From NCBI GenBank assembly GCA_013399875.1, contig VXAZ01018984.1:124001-188000 (forward strand): a stretch of 64,000 nt of DNA. The letters are read 5' to 3'. The translations under genes and the position numbers were made by a program. Of this stretch, positions 14,001 to 29,348 are shown piece by piece (the first letter of the stretch is position 1; each line of letters begins with the position of its first letter). This DNA comes from Gymnorhina tibicen. Lineage: Eukaryota; Chordata; Aves; Passeriformes; Artamidae. The notes beneath the pieces were generated by a model. It saw nothing but the letters and a program-made list of their open reading frames with translations, was not told the DNA's origin and ran no database searches.

Positions 14001-17000
14001 GAAACTATAAGCACTTTGCTTTTACCTTGAAATTAAGGAGACGTGAAAAAGCAAAGCCATTTTCTGTTTTGCTGTCAACTGCATAAATGGTGTCTCGTAT
14101 CTTTATGTACTCCTTTAATTCTACCTAGCAAGACAGAAGCCACAAAGAGAAACTTTAGTTAAATTACTCAGTTTTCTCTAAAGCTATTGCTGATGTACAG
14201 CTACAGCTTTGTTCTAAGCATCACATGTCATATACATACTTGCCCACAAGCACGCTGTTTAGAAGTTTTAAAAGAAGTTAATTGTTTTAATTATTTGCCT
14301 TGATAAAGCATGGAATCATAACGAAGAATGCCAAATATTGTATCCCATGAACTATTCATAAACCATGCTGTCCTGACAGCATACGGGCCCCAGCAGTACA
14401 GATTCTAGTTACATCAAATGGACTGCAACGATTCATCACAGTAGCTGTAATTTAGGAATCACTTTAGTTAAAATGAAACAAATGCCTCAGCACAGCAATA
14501 TAAAGGTTATTGCATTTGTGCATTTAGAAGTGCATAGTGCTATTTATTGTATTGTTAGCAACTGAGAGCAATAGCAGGGCTTATATTATACTGTGTAATT
14601 AAGCACAAAAGCTGTGATACAATCCTAAATATATTTACTGTAATTTTAAGGGCAAATATCTTCTTTACTAGTTCCTGGCAACTTGTATACAGACCGGTCT
14701 AAAATTACTAGTGTAGTACTCTGCTTGCAGGAAATTCTGCAGGTCTCCAACATTATTTAACGTTGCACTCATTCCAATGATTTGTGTCTTTTCTGTAAAA
14801 CAGAAGTGAAATAAATTTACTGTCACATCACCAATTTTTAACACTTCTGTTCAGTATTTAAGTCATAAGAGTCCTTCTCCATCATTAGTCTTTCAAAATG
14901 CCAAAGTAGCAGGTTTGAAGGGAAAGGCCGCTACTAAAGAAATACTAACTAACTAAGAAATAATACTAAGTTACAAATACTACCTGAGACTTAAATGTGA
15001 AAACGGAGCATTTAACCAGAATGGTTAAAGGGCTCCTACAACAAAGAAATGGAAGACATTTGACAGTACTCAGGATTTCCCAGAGAAGTAGCAAAAGAGT
15101 TTCAAAAACACCCAGCCCACCATTAGAATGTCAATTAACACTTAATGAGTAAATGCTGTTAATACATGGAGTCATGCCATGTTTTTCAAAAGCAGCCAAA
15201 ACAGCACAAATCCAGAAAGTGAGAGTGTGACTTCTCTCTAGAGAGGCCACAACTACGAAATGTTAATGACATCAACTGTAGCCATGACTTACTACTGGTG
15301 TAAAGAATTTTCGCCAGAGTAATTTCCAGTATTGCTCCACGACTGCCCTCACCGAGCATGTGCAGCTGTGCACAGAAGGGAAAAAGAAAAGGCAAGAATG
15401 TTACTGAGTTGCGAGTATTTCCAAAAAAACCCTCCAACATATATAGACCTAAATAAATACTACAGAACTGTCTTTGCTCGACTTCCTCATCATATTCCTC
15501 GTGTAAGTTTGGATTGTTAAGTTCAGATACATAACCTCACTTAAAAAGCATTTAAGAATCACAGAAAAACAGACTCAAGAGCAAACGTAGACAACAAGAT
15601 TTACCTTCCATAAACAAGATTTACCTTCCATTTAACTAGACCACAACTGACACAGTTAACTCCTGACAGTAAACAATCAACGTGGAGATCTTTGTATTCA
15701 CCAGTCTAAGGCAATTTTAAACAAAACATGTTTTAAGCAACCCTTAGAGTAAAAACATTCCTAGCAGCCAGCTTCCACAAAAACTAGAAGTTAATGCTTC
15801 AGCTGCCCTCTGTTCAGAACCTACAGTGCTAAAGTATAGTCAGTCAGCCTGAAGAATTCCATGAATTAAAATCCCTGTTAGATGTTATAGACGTTTTTCA
15901 ACCCCACAACCAGCCCTGGGTAGCACAAGTCAGCCCCACCACTGAAAAGCACAATAAGGGGCAATTCTCACAGCCAAACATTACTCGGTATTTTTCTTTT
16001 TTGTCAATGTTTCACTGGGTCATTATTAGTACCAGACACAAAGTTGCATGGTTACACATCTAAGAGTTAAGTTCTGGGCTTCATAAAGTACATTCCATAC
16101 AATTAAAATTCTTTATGCTTTTTTGTAGTCCATTAGAGACTTCTAAATGACAAGTCATGCAGGAATTCACCATGAACCACTACCACAGTGGATCTCTCAA
16201 TATAAAATCTATTACTCTGATACAGCAATAAATGCTTCATTTAAAGAAAAGTAACTTTCAGAATTACAGAATGGTGTGCCAATTCAGAACATAAAAAATA
16301 AAAGTAATTTAATGATGAACACTCTAGGCAAAACCAAGCAGGCAAAGAACTGCCCCTTCCTAAATAACTGCTTATTAGAAACCTAAAAGAACTTGCATCT
16401 GATAAATCTGAGTACATCTTGTGGCCTACCTCATCTACCACAACCAGGCCGAGGTCATCGATTCTTTCTGTTTCGATTAAGGAGTTCACCAGAGCATGTC
16501 CTTTTTCTATAGTAGCAACATAAAGAGATTTTTTTACTCTCCTTTTGATTGGTGGAAATCTTCCTTTGCTTCCCGCGTATTCTTCAACCAGGAAACCCAA
16601 TTCTATCCCAAAACTCGATAAACCCCTAACCTATAAAAGAAAATCAAGTAGAGAACAAATTCACACTCATTTTGGATTTCAGAGCTGCCTCAAGAACTCA
16701 ATGTACATAAAACCAACCCACATCACAATCAGCGGCTCGAATTAGTGAAACCATATTAGCTAAGAATACCTATTCCAGATACAAAACTGAAGTGTCTGCA
16801 CATATTATCAGGCTGGGTTTCATCTGCTCACTAAAACTAACTTTCCCTTTATACCAAAAAATGTTATTTTTCGTTTCAAGATCACTTCCTTAGCAAGTTG
16901 GGCAGCACAGCTCTTAGGGTGAAGAACTAAACAAAACATCACAAAAAGCTATTATTTCAAAATTCAGCACCCTTTATTTCATAACTCAACATCTTCACCT

Positions 17001-18992
17001 CATGATTTATGTCTGTTCCATTACAAAATTACTGACCCTCAGAGCAGCATTTAGGAAAGGTCACTCACTTCCCACCATATATTCACAAAAACCATGGGAG
17101 CTTGCTAAAAACCAGGCAAGTCAGCAAGCAAAAAAGCGTATCAGGAAAGATATGTATATATATATCAAACAAAGCAGTATCAGAAATACTGTATCCAGAC
17201 CTTTTCTTGGACAATGGCAATATATGGCAGGATCATCAGAACATCCTTCTGCCTGCAGAGTAATTCTTGGAGAATTATTATTTCAGCTACAAGAGTTTTT
17301 CCACCACCGGTTGGCAATGAGTATATCAAGTTCTTTCTTTGCTGTAGGGATTCTAACATTAAGCAATCATGCTGCCACTCTGCAAAATGAAAAAGGAGCT
17401 ATCAGCAATCCCAGGGGCATGTTAGTTGATACCAAAATGCCTGTATTTCATATAGAGTACTTTAAGCTCAGTGTTTGAGAGCTTTTCCCCAATAAAGCAC
17501 TTAAAGCGTTCACTGATGGTGACTTCCAAAGTATTCCATAATCCAGATGGATACCATCCACCCATTCCATCCATCTAAAACACCAAAACAGCCACTTGCT
17601 GAAACAGAACACCTGCTTTCCAACATGGTTTACATTAAGCATTACCTTAAATATTTTTACAGTATAATGGGTGAAACAGACAATACTCCACTAGCAATTC
17701 TTTTTTTCCAACAGACCATTAGTTACACTACCATAAAGTGTTTCAATCCCTCGAAGTTGTCTGAATAAATCTTTAACCTTGCTAGGCAATCCATAAAAAG
17801 GGCCTATATCGACAGAAGAAGATTCAATAGTTTTCTTAGCCACAAAAATCTCTTCAGATAAAACAGCTTCTTTAAGCTGCTTAGTCTTAGAGACCTGCAG
17901 AGTCTGGGCTTTGGCATTTCCAGCCATAGCGCTTTTCAGGTGATCTTTGAGACTCTCAGTTTTAAATAAAACACACTTGGAGTGTGAAGAGTCAGTAGGT
18001 ATGTTCCTGTGTTCAGCACCAGCATGAAAAGACGATGGGCCCCTAAATCTGTCTGAGGAAGAATTCACACCGTCATCTCCCCCTTTTGAGACTGGAGATG
18101 TTCTAGAAGCAGAAGAAAGTTCATCCATTTTTTCAAAATACAGAAGTTGTGACAATGGCAAGTCATCTAAAACAGACTCAGTCAGTTCTTGATTACCATC
18201 AGCTGGGTCACTGTCATGCTTTTGGCAAGCACCCTCTTTGTCACTTTTAAGGACAATCACATTTTCTGAAGCAGAAAAGTCATCTTGCTCTTTCTGGTGA
18301 ATTCCTGACTGAAGGTTCCCAAGTACAATCTCTCCAGCTGCTTTCACATCCATATTTTTATCCTGCAGATATTTGTGTTCAATATCATCCACTTGAGCCA
18401 GCAACGAATCGTTTCCATAGAAGCTGTCATAGTCACCAAACATATCCTCTTCGCTATCGTTACCACACTGCAAAAACCAAACAGGAGTTATTAACACCCT
18501 GAAGCAACACCACAGAAGGCAGAATAACTTGCAGAGAACAAACATCAGAGGCAAGTCACCTAAGCCCGCCCAAACTTAACACAAGAGCATTTTGTCTGAT
18601 GTCATCTGTGAGGAGAACCCAGCTTGGGTGCTGAAGGAACGCCTTGACCCAGTGAAACAGGTCTCCTACAAGTAGGCAGGATACGTGCGCAGAGAGTTGA
18701 TGCGGATGAATTGTTTTAAAGGTAAGCCAAACAGCATCATACCCTCTCATACAAAGCACGGCCCTTCCCGACGCACGCCACCCTCCCAGACGGAGTTCCC
18801 CCGCCTCGCCAGCAGCCCCAGGATCTCCCTGTCCCCTACCGGGGCCTCCGCCGGGGGCCCCTCGCCACCAGAGCTCGGTCTCTTGCGAGCCACCGGCGAG
18901 CTGGCGGCGATGGGCTGCGCCGGGGCGCGGCTCCGCTTGCGGTCCGAGCTGGAGCGGCTCTTCCTCCGCACGACGAGCCTAGGCTCCGCCAT
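5051..18992 (-). CDS. HELQ: HELQ, POLQ-like Ski2-family DNA helicase, 18 coding exons
   Basis: ATP-dependent 3'-5' DNA helicase acting in the nucleus at stalled forks and in homologous recombination, with RAD51 paralogues. Exons in transcript order: 18992-18777 (or to 18753), 18467-17732, 17379-17201, 16630-16430, 15365-15293, 14792-14695, 14124-14026, 13336-13191, 12298-12059, 11380-11239, 10941-10843, 10333-10114, 9385-9228, 8853-8755, 8469-8296, 7790-7677, 6721-6587, 5137-5051. All internal phases match, giving about 1071 (or 1079) residues against about 1100 in mammals. Residues 1-300 are polar and low in conservation. The helicase core shows Walker A PTGGGKT (about 340-346), a DELH box split by the exon 4/5 junction (443-446), GMSATL (about 475-480) and motif [10 protein letters not shown] (about 683-690). 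The winged-helix and ratchet region follows, then a helix-hairpin-helix segment ([19 protein letters not shown]) near 1010-1030. The exon 1 donor is uncertain. The gene is otherwise intact, with no internal stops. Confidence 0.95.
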
Positions 18993-19560
18993 GGCCCGGG
19001 GCGGCGCGGAGGCGGCGTGGAGGCGTCACGGCCGCGGCGGGACACGGGGAGAAGCCGCCGGACCGCCCCAAGGAGGAGCGGCCACCATGGCGGGAGAGGA
19101 AACTTCCTGCAACAACCCGCCGGGGTAGCACGTGACCGGACCACGGCCAATCGCCTGCCCCGAGTCGGGAAGACCGTGCTGCTATTGGCCAGAGAGCGGC
19201 CGGCGGCAGTGACGTCAGGAGGAAGTGGCGGTGCGCGGTGTGGGTGTCATGGCGGCGCGGGCTGTGGTGGCGCGGACGTCCTGGCAGCGCCTGGTTCCTG
19301 GTGCGTCCCTCCCTTTTCCCCGTATCCCCCTCTGTCCCAAGCGGCCGCGGGGGCGTTTGCGTGTCCGGGCTGTCGCGCCGCGCCGCCGCTAACCCTGTCG
19401 CTCTCTCCCTTGCAGCGGCGCTGTGGGCGCGGCCGCGCCGCCTGCAGCATGAGGGGCAGCCTGAGCGCNCCCTGCTGTCCCGCTGTTCCCCCTCCCCCGC
19501 ACGGCACCAGCGGTGGCTGGAAACGCTTTGCTCTGGTCGCTGTGTAGCTCGGGCTCCTCA
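18770..19560. promoter_or_regulatory. Bidirectional CpG-island promoter of HELQ and MRPS18C
   Basis: The region is GC-rich and dense in CpG. It spans the HELQ ATG (18992, minus) and the MRPS18C ATG (19249, plus), which are head to head with 256 bp between them. Within the interval I see an E-box/USF-type CACGTGAC (19129-19136), CCAAT (19147-19151), inverted CCAAT as ATTGG (19184-19188), a full palindromic CRE TGACGTCA (19210-19217), and an ETS-like GGAAGT just upstream of the MRPS18C ATG. No TATA box is visible. This is the standard makeup of a TATA-less housekeeping divergent promoter; factor occupancy is inferred. Confidence 0.85.
19087..19128 (+). other. 13-codon upstream ORF with strong Kozak context
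   Basis: GCCACCATGG gives an optimal Kozak context, and the frame encodes MAGEETSCNNPPG before a TAG. It ends 120 nt before the MRPS18C start. It matters only if MRPS18C transcription starts upstream of 19087, which the sequence cannot show. It lies in the bidirectional promoter and may simply be untranscribed on this strand. Confidence 0.35.
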
Positions 19561-21579
19561 AAACCCCGAATCTATTGTGGGGAGTGCAGCGCAGAGGGAG
19601 GTCACTAGGCACTGGAAATTAAGGCCCCACGGATCTGTATTCAGTATCTTAACTAGAGCCAGGTAAACCTGCTGTCTCAGTAACTCGGATGGGGAGCCAG
19701 CGACAGGACAAGGACCAATGGCCATAAACTAAAAACGCAAGAAGTTTCACCTCAGCATGAAGAAAAACTTCTTTACACTGAGGGTGGCAGAGCCCTGGAA
19801 CAGGCTGCCCAGGGAGGTCGTGAAGTCTCCCTCTCTGGAGACATTCCAAACCCACCTGGATGTGTTCCTGTGTCACCTGCTCCAGGTGGCCCTGCCTTGG
19901 CAGGGGGGTTGGACTGGATGATCTCCAGAGGTGCCTTTCAACCCTAACTGTTCTGTGGCTCTGTGAAAAGTGAAACGTTGCCTTTCATGTCTTGTAAGAA
20001 TTTGGTGCTGGGTGTATTCTCAAGCTTGAGGAGGCTTTAAGTCCTTGGGAGATACTTGTGAATCCCTCTCTTTAGAAAGTGTGTGAGCACACAGGAGCTT
20101 CCTCAGGCCATTTGCTTTGAAATTATTAAAAAAAAAAAAATTCTCGTGACTTACCAGACAGAATTACCTTTCTACCAGCTTTTGTAGATCTTGATTTCCA
20201 AGTAGAAGGTGTAAGCTCAGTCTTGCTGAATGATTTAATAGAGTTGTTAGTGTCATTGTTGCTAAACATAAAAGACTGTTTACTTGTGAGAAGTCTTTTA
20301 GGTTGCAAGGTACCGTGCAGTGAGTTATTAAAGTTATTGAAAAACTTCAGTGGTGAACTAAATGTCTCCATTTTCAAGACAAATTGATCAAAGGATTAAA
20401 AGTAACAGATGTTCTCTATTTTCTTGTGAAGTGTACAGATGTTAATAATTCTCTAATTTCAGCCCATACAAATGGAGAACCCCTATAAAGACCCTCCAAA
20501 GAGATGTGTCTTATGTGGAATAAATGTGGACTATAAGAACGTGCAGGTGAGTTTGAAAATTGCTGTCCTTGGATGAAGGTAACTGGTTTACTGTTTTTAA
20601 ATGTGTGTGTAGGAAGTCCACAGGGATTAAAAAAAAAAAGAAAATCCATTCATATGTGTAGGGGTTTAAAACTTAAGAGTAGGATTGTGTGCAGATTAAG
20701 GGCCAAATAATGTAGTCATGATAAGATGCTGAATCTACTATTTATGTGTGAGTGTGACAACTCTGTTGTTTAACAAGTAGAGCCCTTGGTTACAATTCAG
20801 CTGCCATGAAGCATGAAAGCTACTCCATAGAAAATACTGTCTAGTCCCAAGCTGTACTTTTTTCTTCAGGTAGTACTGAGTTTTGTAAAAACAGATGAAA
20901 AAATGAAAAATAGGATGCAAGTAGTAACATAAAGCTCCAAAAAAAAAGTTCTTAAACTGACTTTGATTTTCTTAATTTTAAGTAGCTTCTTTCCCAGTTT
21001 GTTTCTCCGTATACCGGCTCCATTTATGGCAGACATATCACAGGTATGTGAAGTATTAAATTAAATCATTTACGGGTTAATAATAATGTTTTTGTGAGTC
21101 TAAGTAACTGTGCATCAGCAGTCTTTCTGAAAGTAACTAGTCCTAACTCTATACATTTTCTAATAGTATTCCCCTGACTTAGTAGCCTGCATCAAGGAAT
21201 TAAAATACCCCTTAATTTTATGTATTTTGTATTTAACAGTAAAAGCACACATGCATTTTTCTAGAAAGACTTAATCAAAGCTAGAGGGAATTGTCAGTAA
21301 TAACCCTTTCACCCTTTAGACTAATGACTTGCTTAGTATTGAAAATAATTCATCCCTTTAGGCTTGTGCAACAAGAAGCAGAAGGAAGTTACAAAAGCCA
21401 TTAAAAGAGCTCATGTATTTGGTAAGTATAATTTTGCTTTTGAGTTTTCTAACTCAAGGCTACTTTTCTACTAAAAACACCTTCATCTTTTTTTTTAAAC
21501 AGGATTTATGCCAGTTATGTTTAAGAACCCACAATTTCTCACAGACCCCAAGCTATGTAATATCAAGTATCCAGAGTGA
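19249..21579 (+). CDS. MRPS18C: MRPS18C, mitochondrial small-subunit ribosomal protein bS18c, 6 coding exons
   Basis: Component of the mitochondrial 28S ribosomal subunit. Exons: 19249-19300, 19416 to an unresolved donor near 19465-19470, 20463-20546, 20986-21043, 21362-21421, 21503-21579. Exon 1 gives an Arg-containing, acid-free N-terminus ([12 protein letters not shown]), consistent with a mitochondrial presequence. Exon 3 onward carries the bS18 core: [50 protein letters not shown] and a C-terminus ending KYPE. The Cys of CVLCG and GLC fit the metal-binding set of this family. Exon 2 meets an N at 19469, so its end and the presequence length are not resolved. Exon 3 starts in phase 0, but no good phase-0 donor is visible in the frame after the N. 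Poly(A) signals follow the stop within 25 nt. Confidence 0.93.
19695..19966 (+). mobile_element. CR1 LINE 3' UTR fragment in MRPS18C intron 2
   Basis: CR1 3' consensus-like blocks are visible: AAAACTTCTTTACACTGAGG, then 'ctggaacaggctgcccaggga', then 'ggttggactggatgatctcc', ending near 'tctgtggctctgtga'. The fragment is plus strand and 5'-truncated, with no coding part left. It lies just downstream of the CpG island, inside the intron, in the same orientation as MRPS18C. Confidence 0.9.
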
Positions 21580-21592
21580 TATACTGTAAAGA

Positions 21593-21605
21593 AATAAACA
21601 ATAAA
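21593..21605 (+). terminator. MRPS18C: MRPS18C polyadenylation signals
   Basis: Two AATAAA hexamers, at 21593-21598 and 21600-21605, begin 14 nt after the TGA. The 3' UTR is therefore only a few tens of bases long. Confidence 0.8.
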
Positions 21606-21718
21606 ACTGTGTTTCATGTTTATATATTGTTTGCTGCAAATGTGGTTTGCTAGCATAATGTGTGATTGAGGGGTGGCTGTCAGTCATTCTTTTATTTTTT
21701 TCTATGAAGTCTCTAAAA

Positions 21719-21724
21719 TTTATT
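21719..21724 (-). terminator. ABRAXAS1: ABRAXAS1 candidate polyadenylation signal
   Basis: TTTATT on the plus strand reads AATAAA on the minus strand, about 550 nt downstream of the ABRAXAS1 stop. A second TTTATT lies at 21691-21696. Both are about 100 nt from the MRPS18C poly(A) signals, so the genes end tail-to-tail. Confidence 0.5.
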
Positions 21725-22275
21725 GTCTGAAGGAAGTATGAAAGATTAAAGCAGTAATAGAAACTGGCAGCTATATGGACCCCTTTCTCTGTTCACAGGT
21801 CTTGCTGAAGCTCAGGTGGCTGTTTTTGCCCTTGCTGGGTTGTAAGATGGGGGGAAGTAAACAAGTACTGGTTTCCTGAGGACAAATTAATGTATTTAAA
21901 TTGTGGCAGTTCATGTAGACAGCTAATTCTGTTAGGTGTTCATTTGATGCTCCCTGCATCAGGAGGGTAGCACTGCTTCTTCAACAGCAGCCTGAAGTTG
22001 CATCACTTTGAGGCAGTATGGGATGTGCTTATCTGACTTGATAGCATCCTGTAGCATAGTCTTTGAACCCTGAGAGAGAGAATACAGATAGAACTCTGGA
22101 AGGCAAAGTGAGGGACTGTTATCTTGGACTTGTCTTTATGCTGAACAGGATTTGTGCACTGGGAAAAAAAACCAACCTGCAAAAATGCCTGATTATATAC
22201 ATCCCTGCAGTGCTATAGATTGATAATCACTGGAATACACTGGCAGTAGCTTTTGGTGTGAAGTCATCTGACAGA

Positions 22276-26953
<4,678 letters not shown>

Positions 26954-26984
26954 TCACATTAACAGTAGCACAGATACTCCTGCT

Positions 26985-27534
26985 CTCCTTGGCGCTGGTG
27001 TGGCCTCACCCCCAGTCCTTTATGCAGTTTAGGGCGCCACAATGTAAGAAAAATACAAAGCTATTAGAAAGTGTCCAGAGGAGGGCTGCAAAGATGGTGA
27101 AGGGTCTGGAGGGGAAGCTATACCAGGAGTGGCTGGGGTCACTTGGTCTGTTCAGCCTGGAGGAGAGGAAAGTGAGGGCAGACCTCAATGCAGTGTACAG
27201 CTGCCTCAAGAGGAGAAGTGGAGTGACAGACACTGATCTCTTCCCTCTGCCGACCGTGACAGGACCCGAGGGAACGGCATGAAGCTGAGTTTTGCAGGAG
27301 GTTTAGGTTGGATATCAGAAAAAGACTTTTCCCCCAGAGGGTATTTGGGCACTGGAACAAGCTGCCCAGGGAAGTGGTCGCAGCACCAAAGCCTGGCAGA
27401 GTTCAAGAAGCGTTTGGACAAGACCCTCACAGGCACATGATGGGAATCTTGGAATGTCCTGTGCGGGGCCAAAAGTTAGACTCTATGATCCTTGTGGGTC
27501 CCTTCCCTTCCAACTCAGCATATTCTATGATGAT
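26985..27534 (+). mobile_element. CR1 LINE fragment, ORF2 3' end and 3' UTR
   Basis: Translation shows CR1 reverse transcriptase tail motifs: LLESVQRRAAKMVKGLEG and LGLFSLEERKVRADL, followed by the 3' UTR 'ggaacaagctgcccaggga' and the terminal ATTCTATGATGATT typical of CR1 ends. It sits upstream of ABRAXAS1 exon 2, antisense to the gene, presumably in intron 1. It is 5'-truncated and frame-broken. Confidence 0.92.
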
Positions 27535-27598
27535 TTTCCCTCTACTATTAAGTGTAAATTCTGTCTTCAGGAGAGGAAAAGTGCTGTCGAAATGAACC

Positions 27599-27600
<2 letters not shown>

Positions 27601-27654
<54 letters not shown>
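27601..27654. repeat. Uninterrupted run of 54 T
   Basis: A pure homopolymer directly abutting a GC-rich block on its right. Read on the minus strand it is a 54-A tail following that block. CR1 copies do not carry poly(A) tails, so the neighbouring CR1 does not explain it. Its exact length is likely unreliable. Confidence 0.9.
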
Positions 27655-27656
<2 letters not shown>

Positions 27657-27719
27657 CGGAGTAGGTTCTGCCTCATTTTTCAGTACTAGCCCGCAGTTAG
27701 GAAAAATTCCCCAGCTAAG

Positions 27720-27980
27720 CAGTGCTGTGTGCTCGTCGGTTTCCCGTGGCCGCCGTGTTCACGGAGCAGCCAGCAGCCCGCGGCCGTGCGGGTGCTGCTC
27801 GCCGAGGCTGGGGCCAGGCGGCCTGGCCAGCGCCGCGCTCGGCCCGGGGCGGGCACGGCGCTGCAGCCGCCGCTCGCCTCCTTCGAACAAGGAACACCCA
27901 CGTTTTTCCGCCTCTCGCACACAAAGCGAACCCCGGGCGCTGCGAGGNCCGGCGGCGGCGGGGCCCGGGATCGCTCCTCA
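27720..27980 (-). promoter_or_regulatory. ABRAXAS1: CpG island, probable ABRAXAS1 promoter/5' region
   Basis: Very GC- and CpG-rich, with an N at 27948. It lies about 0.8-1.05 kb upstream of ABRAXAS1 exon 2 on the minus strand, where the first exon should be. No ABRAXAS1-like start peptide is readable in any minus frame, and there is no CAT (minus ATG) between 27730 and 27960. The missing first exon may be in the N gap. An unrelated retroposed GC-rich sequence is an alternative, given the T run on its left. Confidence 0.5.
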
Positions 27981-28088
27981 GCTACAAAATGCGGAATTTG
28001 GAAAAACTTTCTCAAAATGTTCTCTGATGTTTGATCTTTGTCTGCTTTCAAGCGTAATCAACAAGAGGGAAGATTTAATCCGTGAAAC

Positions 28089-28332
28089 AATCACAGAACC
28101 AGTTAGGTTGGAAAAGACCTCTGAGATCGTCAAGCCCAACCTGTGTCCAAACACCACCATGTCAACCAGACCATGGCGTTGAGTACCACGTCCAGTCTTT
28201 CCATAAACACCTTCATGGACAGTGACTACCTCCCTGGGCACTTCATTCCAATGTCTAATCACCATTTCTGTGAAGAAATTCTTCCTAATGTTCAACATAA
28301 ACCTCTCCTGGTGCAGCTTAAGGCTATAAGCA
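28089..28332 (-). mobile_element. CR1 LINE 3' fragment, minus strand
   Basis: The plus strand starts with the reverse complement of a CR1 end ('tcacagaaccagttaggttggaaaagacc'), then 'tccctgggcacttcattccaatg' and 'tgaagaaattcttcctaatg'. These are diagnostic CR1 3' UTR blocks read backwards. Its right part (from 28278) falls inside the duplicated block. Confidence 0.88.
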
Positions 28333-29347
28333 GCTAACAAGCAAGCTCTGAGTGATGTCCAGGTGCTAGAAAGACAAATTACTTGGTAGAATTGCCTTGT
28401 TAAGGTTTAGGGCTGGACATGCTTCAGTGGTCTCACCCAGGGGGAGGCTAACAAAGCTTGGGAAGAAGGATGCCCATTGATACTGGATACAAAGAATGCA
28501 GAATTTAGGGGCAGCTCAAGGATTTGTCCCAAGGACAAATGCAGCTGTCCTGTCCTCAGCCATTGCTCCCAGTCCCCTGCCTGCAAGCTCTGGGCTGAAG
28601 GGCAGGATCTGTGCTGATGGAAGCACCTCATTGAGCTGCCCTATGAGCTTTAGTTTGATGCTTTCATCAAAACACCAGCATTTAAACCGAGCTGCCTGGC
28701 CCACATCGTCCCTCTGGGAGTGTGGGTGGAGCAAGCTGTGCTCCCGTCTCCGAAGTGGGAGGATTGTGTCATGCCAGCCTGCAATACGAAAAGGCATGGC
28801 ACTGGCTGAGCTCCTGTCCATAACAAGGCTGTGCCTTTCGAAACAGGACATGCAGCTGTGAGTATGTCTGGAGGTGCACTGTGCTGTTTGAGATTGCGGG
28901 GAGAATCTTCTGAGTTAATAACCTAATAAAATGTGATAAGGAAGTAGTAAAATGATAATGATAATGCTAAACAATTATCTGACAGCAGTAAATTACACTA
29001 CTTCTTCCTCAGATATAGACTGAGTTTGCAGAATGCATGTTTTGTATTTTTTCAGTTGTCACATTTTACTTCTTTTAAATACTTGTAGTAAAATTTTTTT
29101 TTCCCATCCTAGTGGATGTTCCTGACCTATCAGCCAGAAGAAAGCCCTAGAAAATAATTTCAGGAAGAGAGAGTTAAAAGTGACAACATTCTTTGAAATA
29201 TGATCAGAGATCTGGTCTAAAGACTGCAGGAGTTTTACTCCTTTACTTCAGGAGAGCAAATGTTTGATTTAATCCCTTATCAGGACTACAGGTAAGCACA
29301 TTCTTAGCCTTAGACATTAATTTCCTGAGCCTTGAAATAGGCTGTAT
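28278..29347. repeat. Near-identical 1,070-bp block, copy 1
   Basis: Matches 29349-30418 at a constant offset of 1,071. I found two substitutions by reading the copies (28427 G versus 29498 A; 28947 G versus 30018 A) and no indels. The block begins inside a CR1 fragment and ends exactly at the N at 29348. Apart from the CR1 tail I recognise nothing coding; its open frames on both strands are repeated in copy 2. Confidence 0.95.
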
Positions 29348-29348
29348 N

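Noticed and set aside
17002..17478. 158-codon plus-strand open frame
   Set aside because: It is antisense to HELQ exon 3 (Walker A exon) and explained as a shadow of that coding sequence plus intron.
17448..17642. Minus-strand frame between HELQ exons 2 and 3
   Set aside because: The exon 2 to exon 3 junction is in phase and matches the family without it, so it is intronic.
19017..19666. Long plus-strand frames of 176 and 142 codons through the CpG island
   Set aside because: GC-rich DNA lacks stop codons by chance. Only the parts joined by splice sites to MRPS18C exon 3 are coding.
27686..28340. Minus-strand 120-codon frames upstream of ABRAXAS1 exon 2
   Set aside because: They are made of CpG-island text and antisense CR1 sequence and do not resemble the ABRAXAS1 N-terminus.
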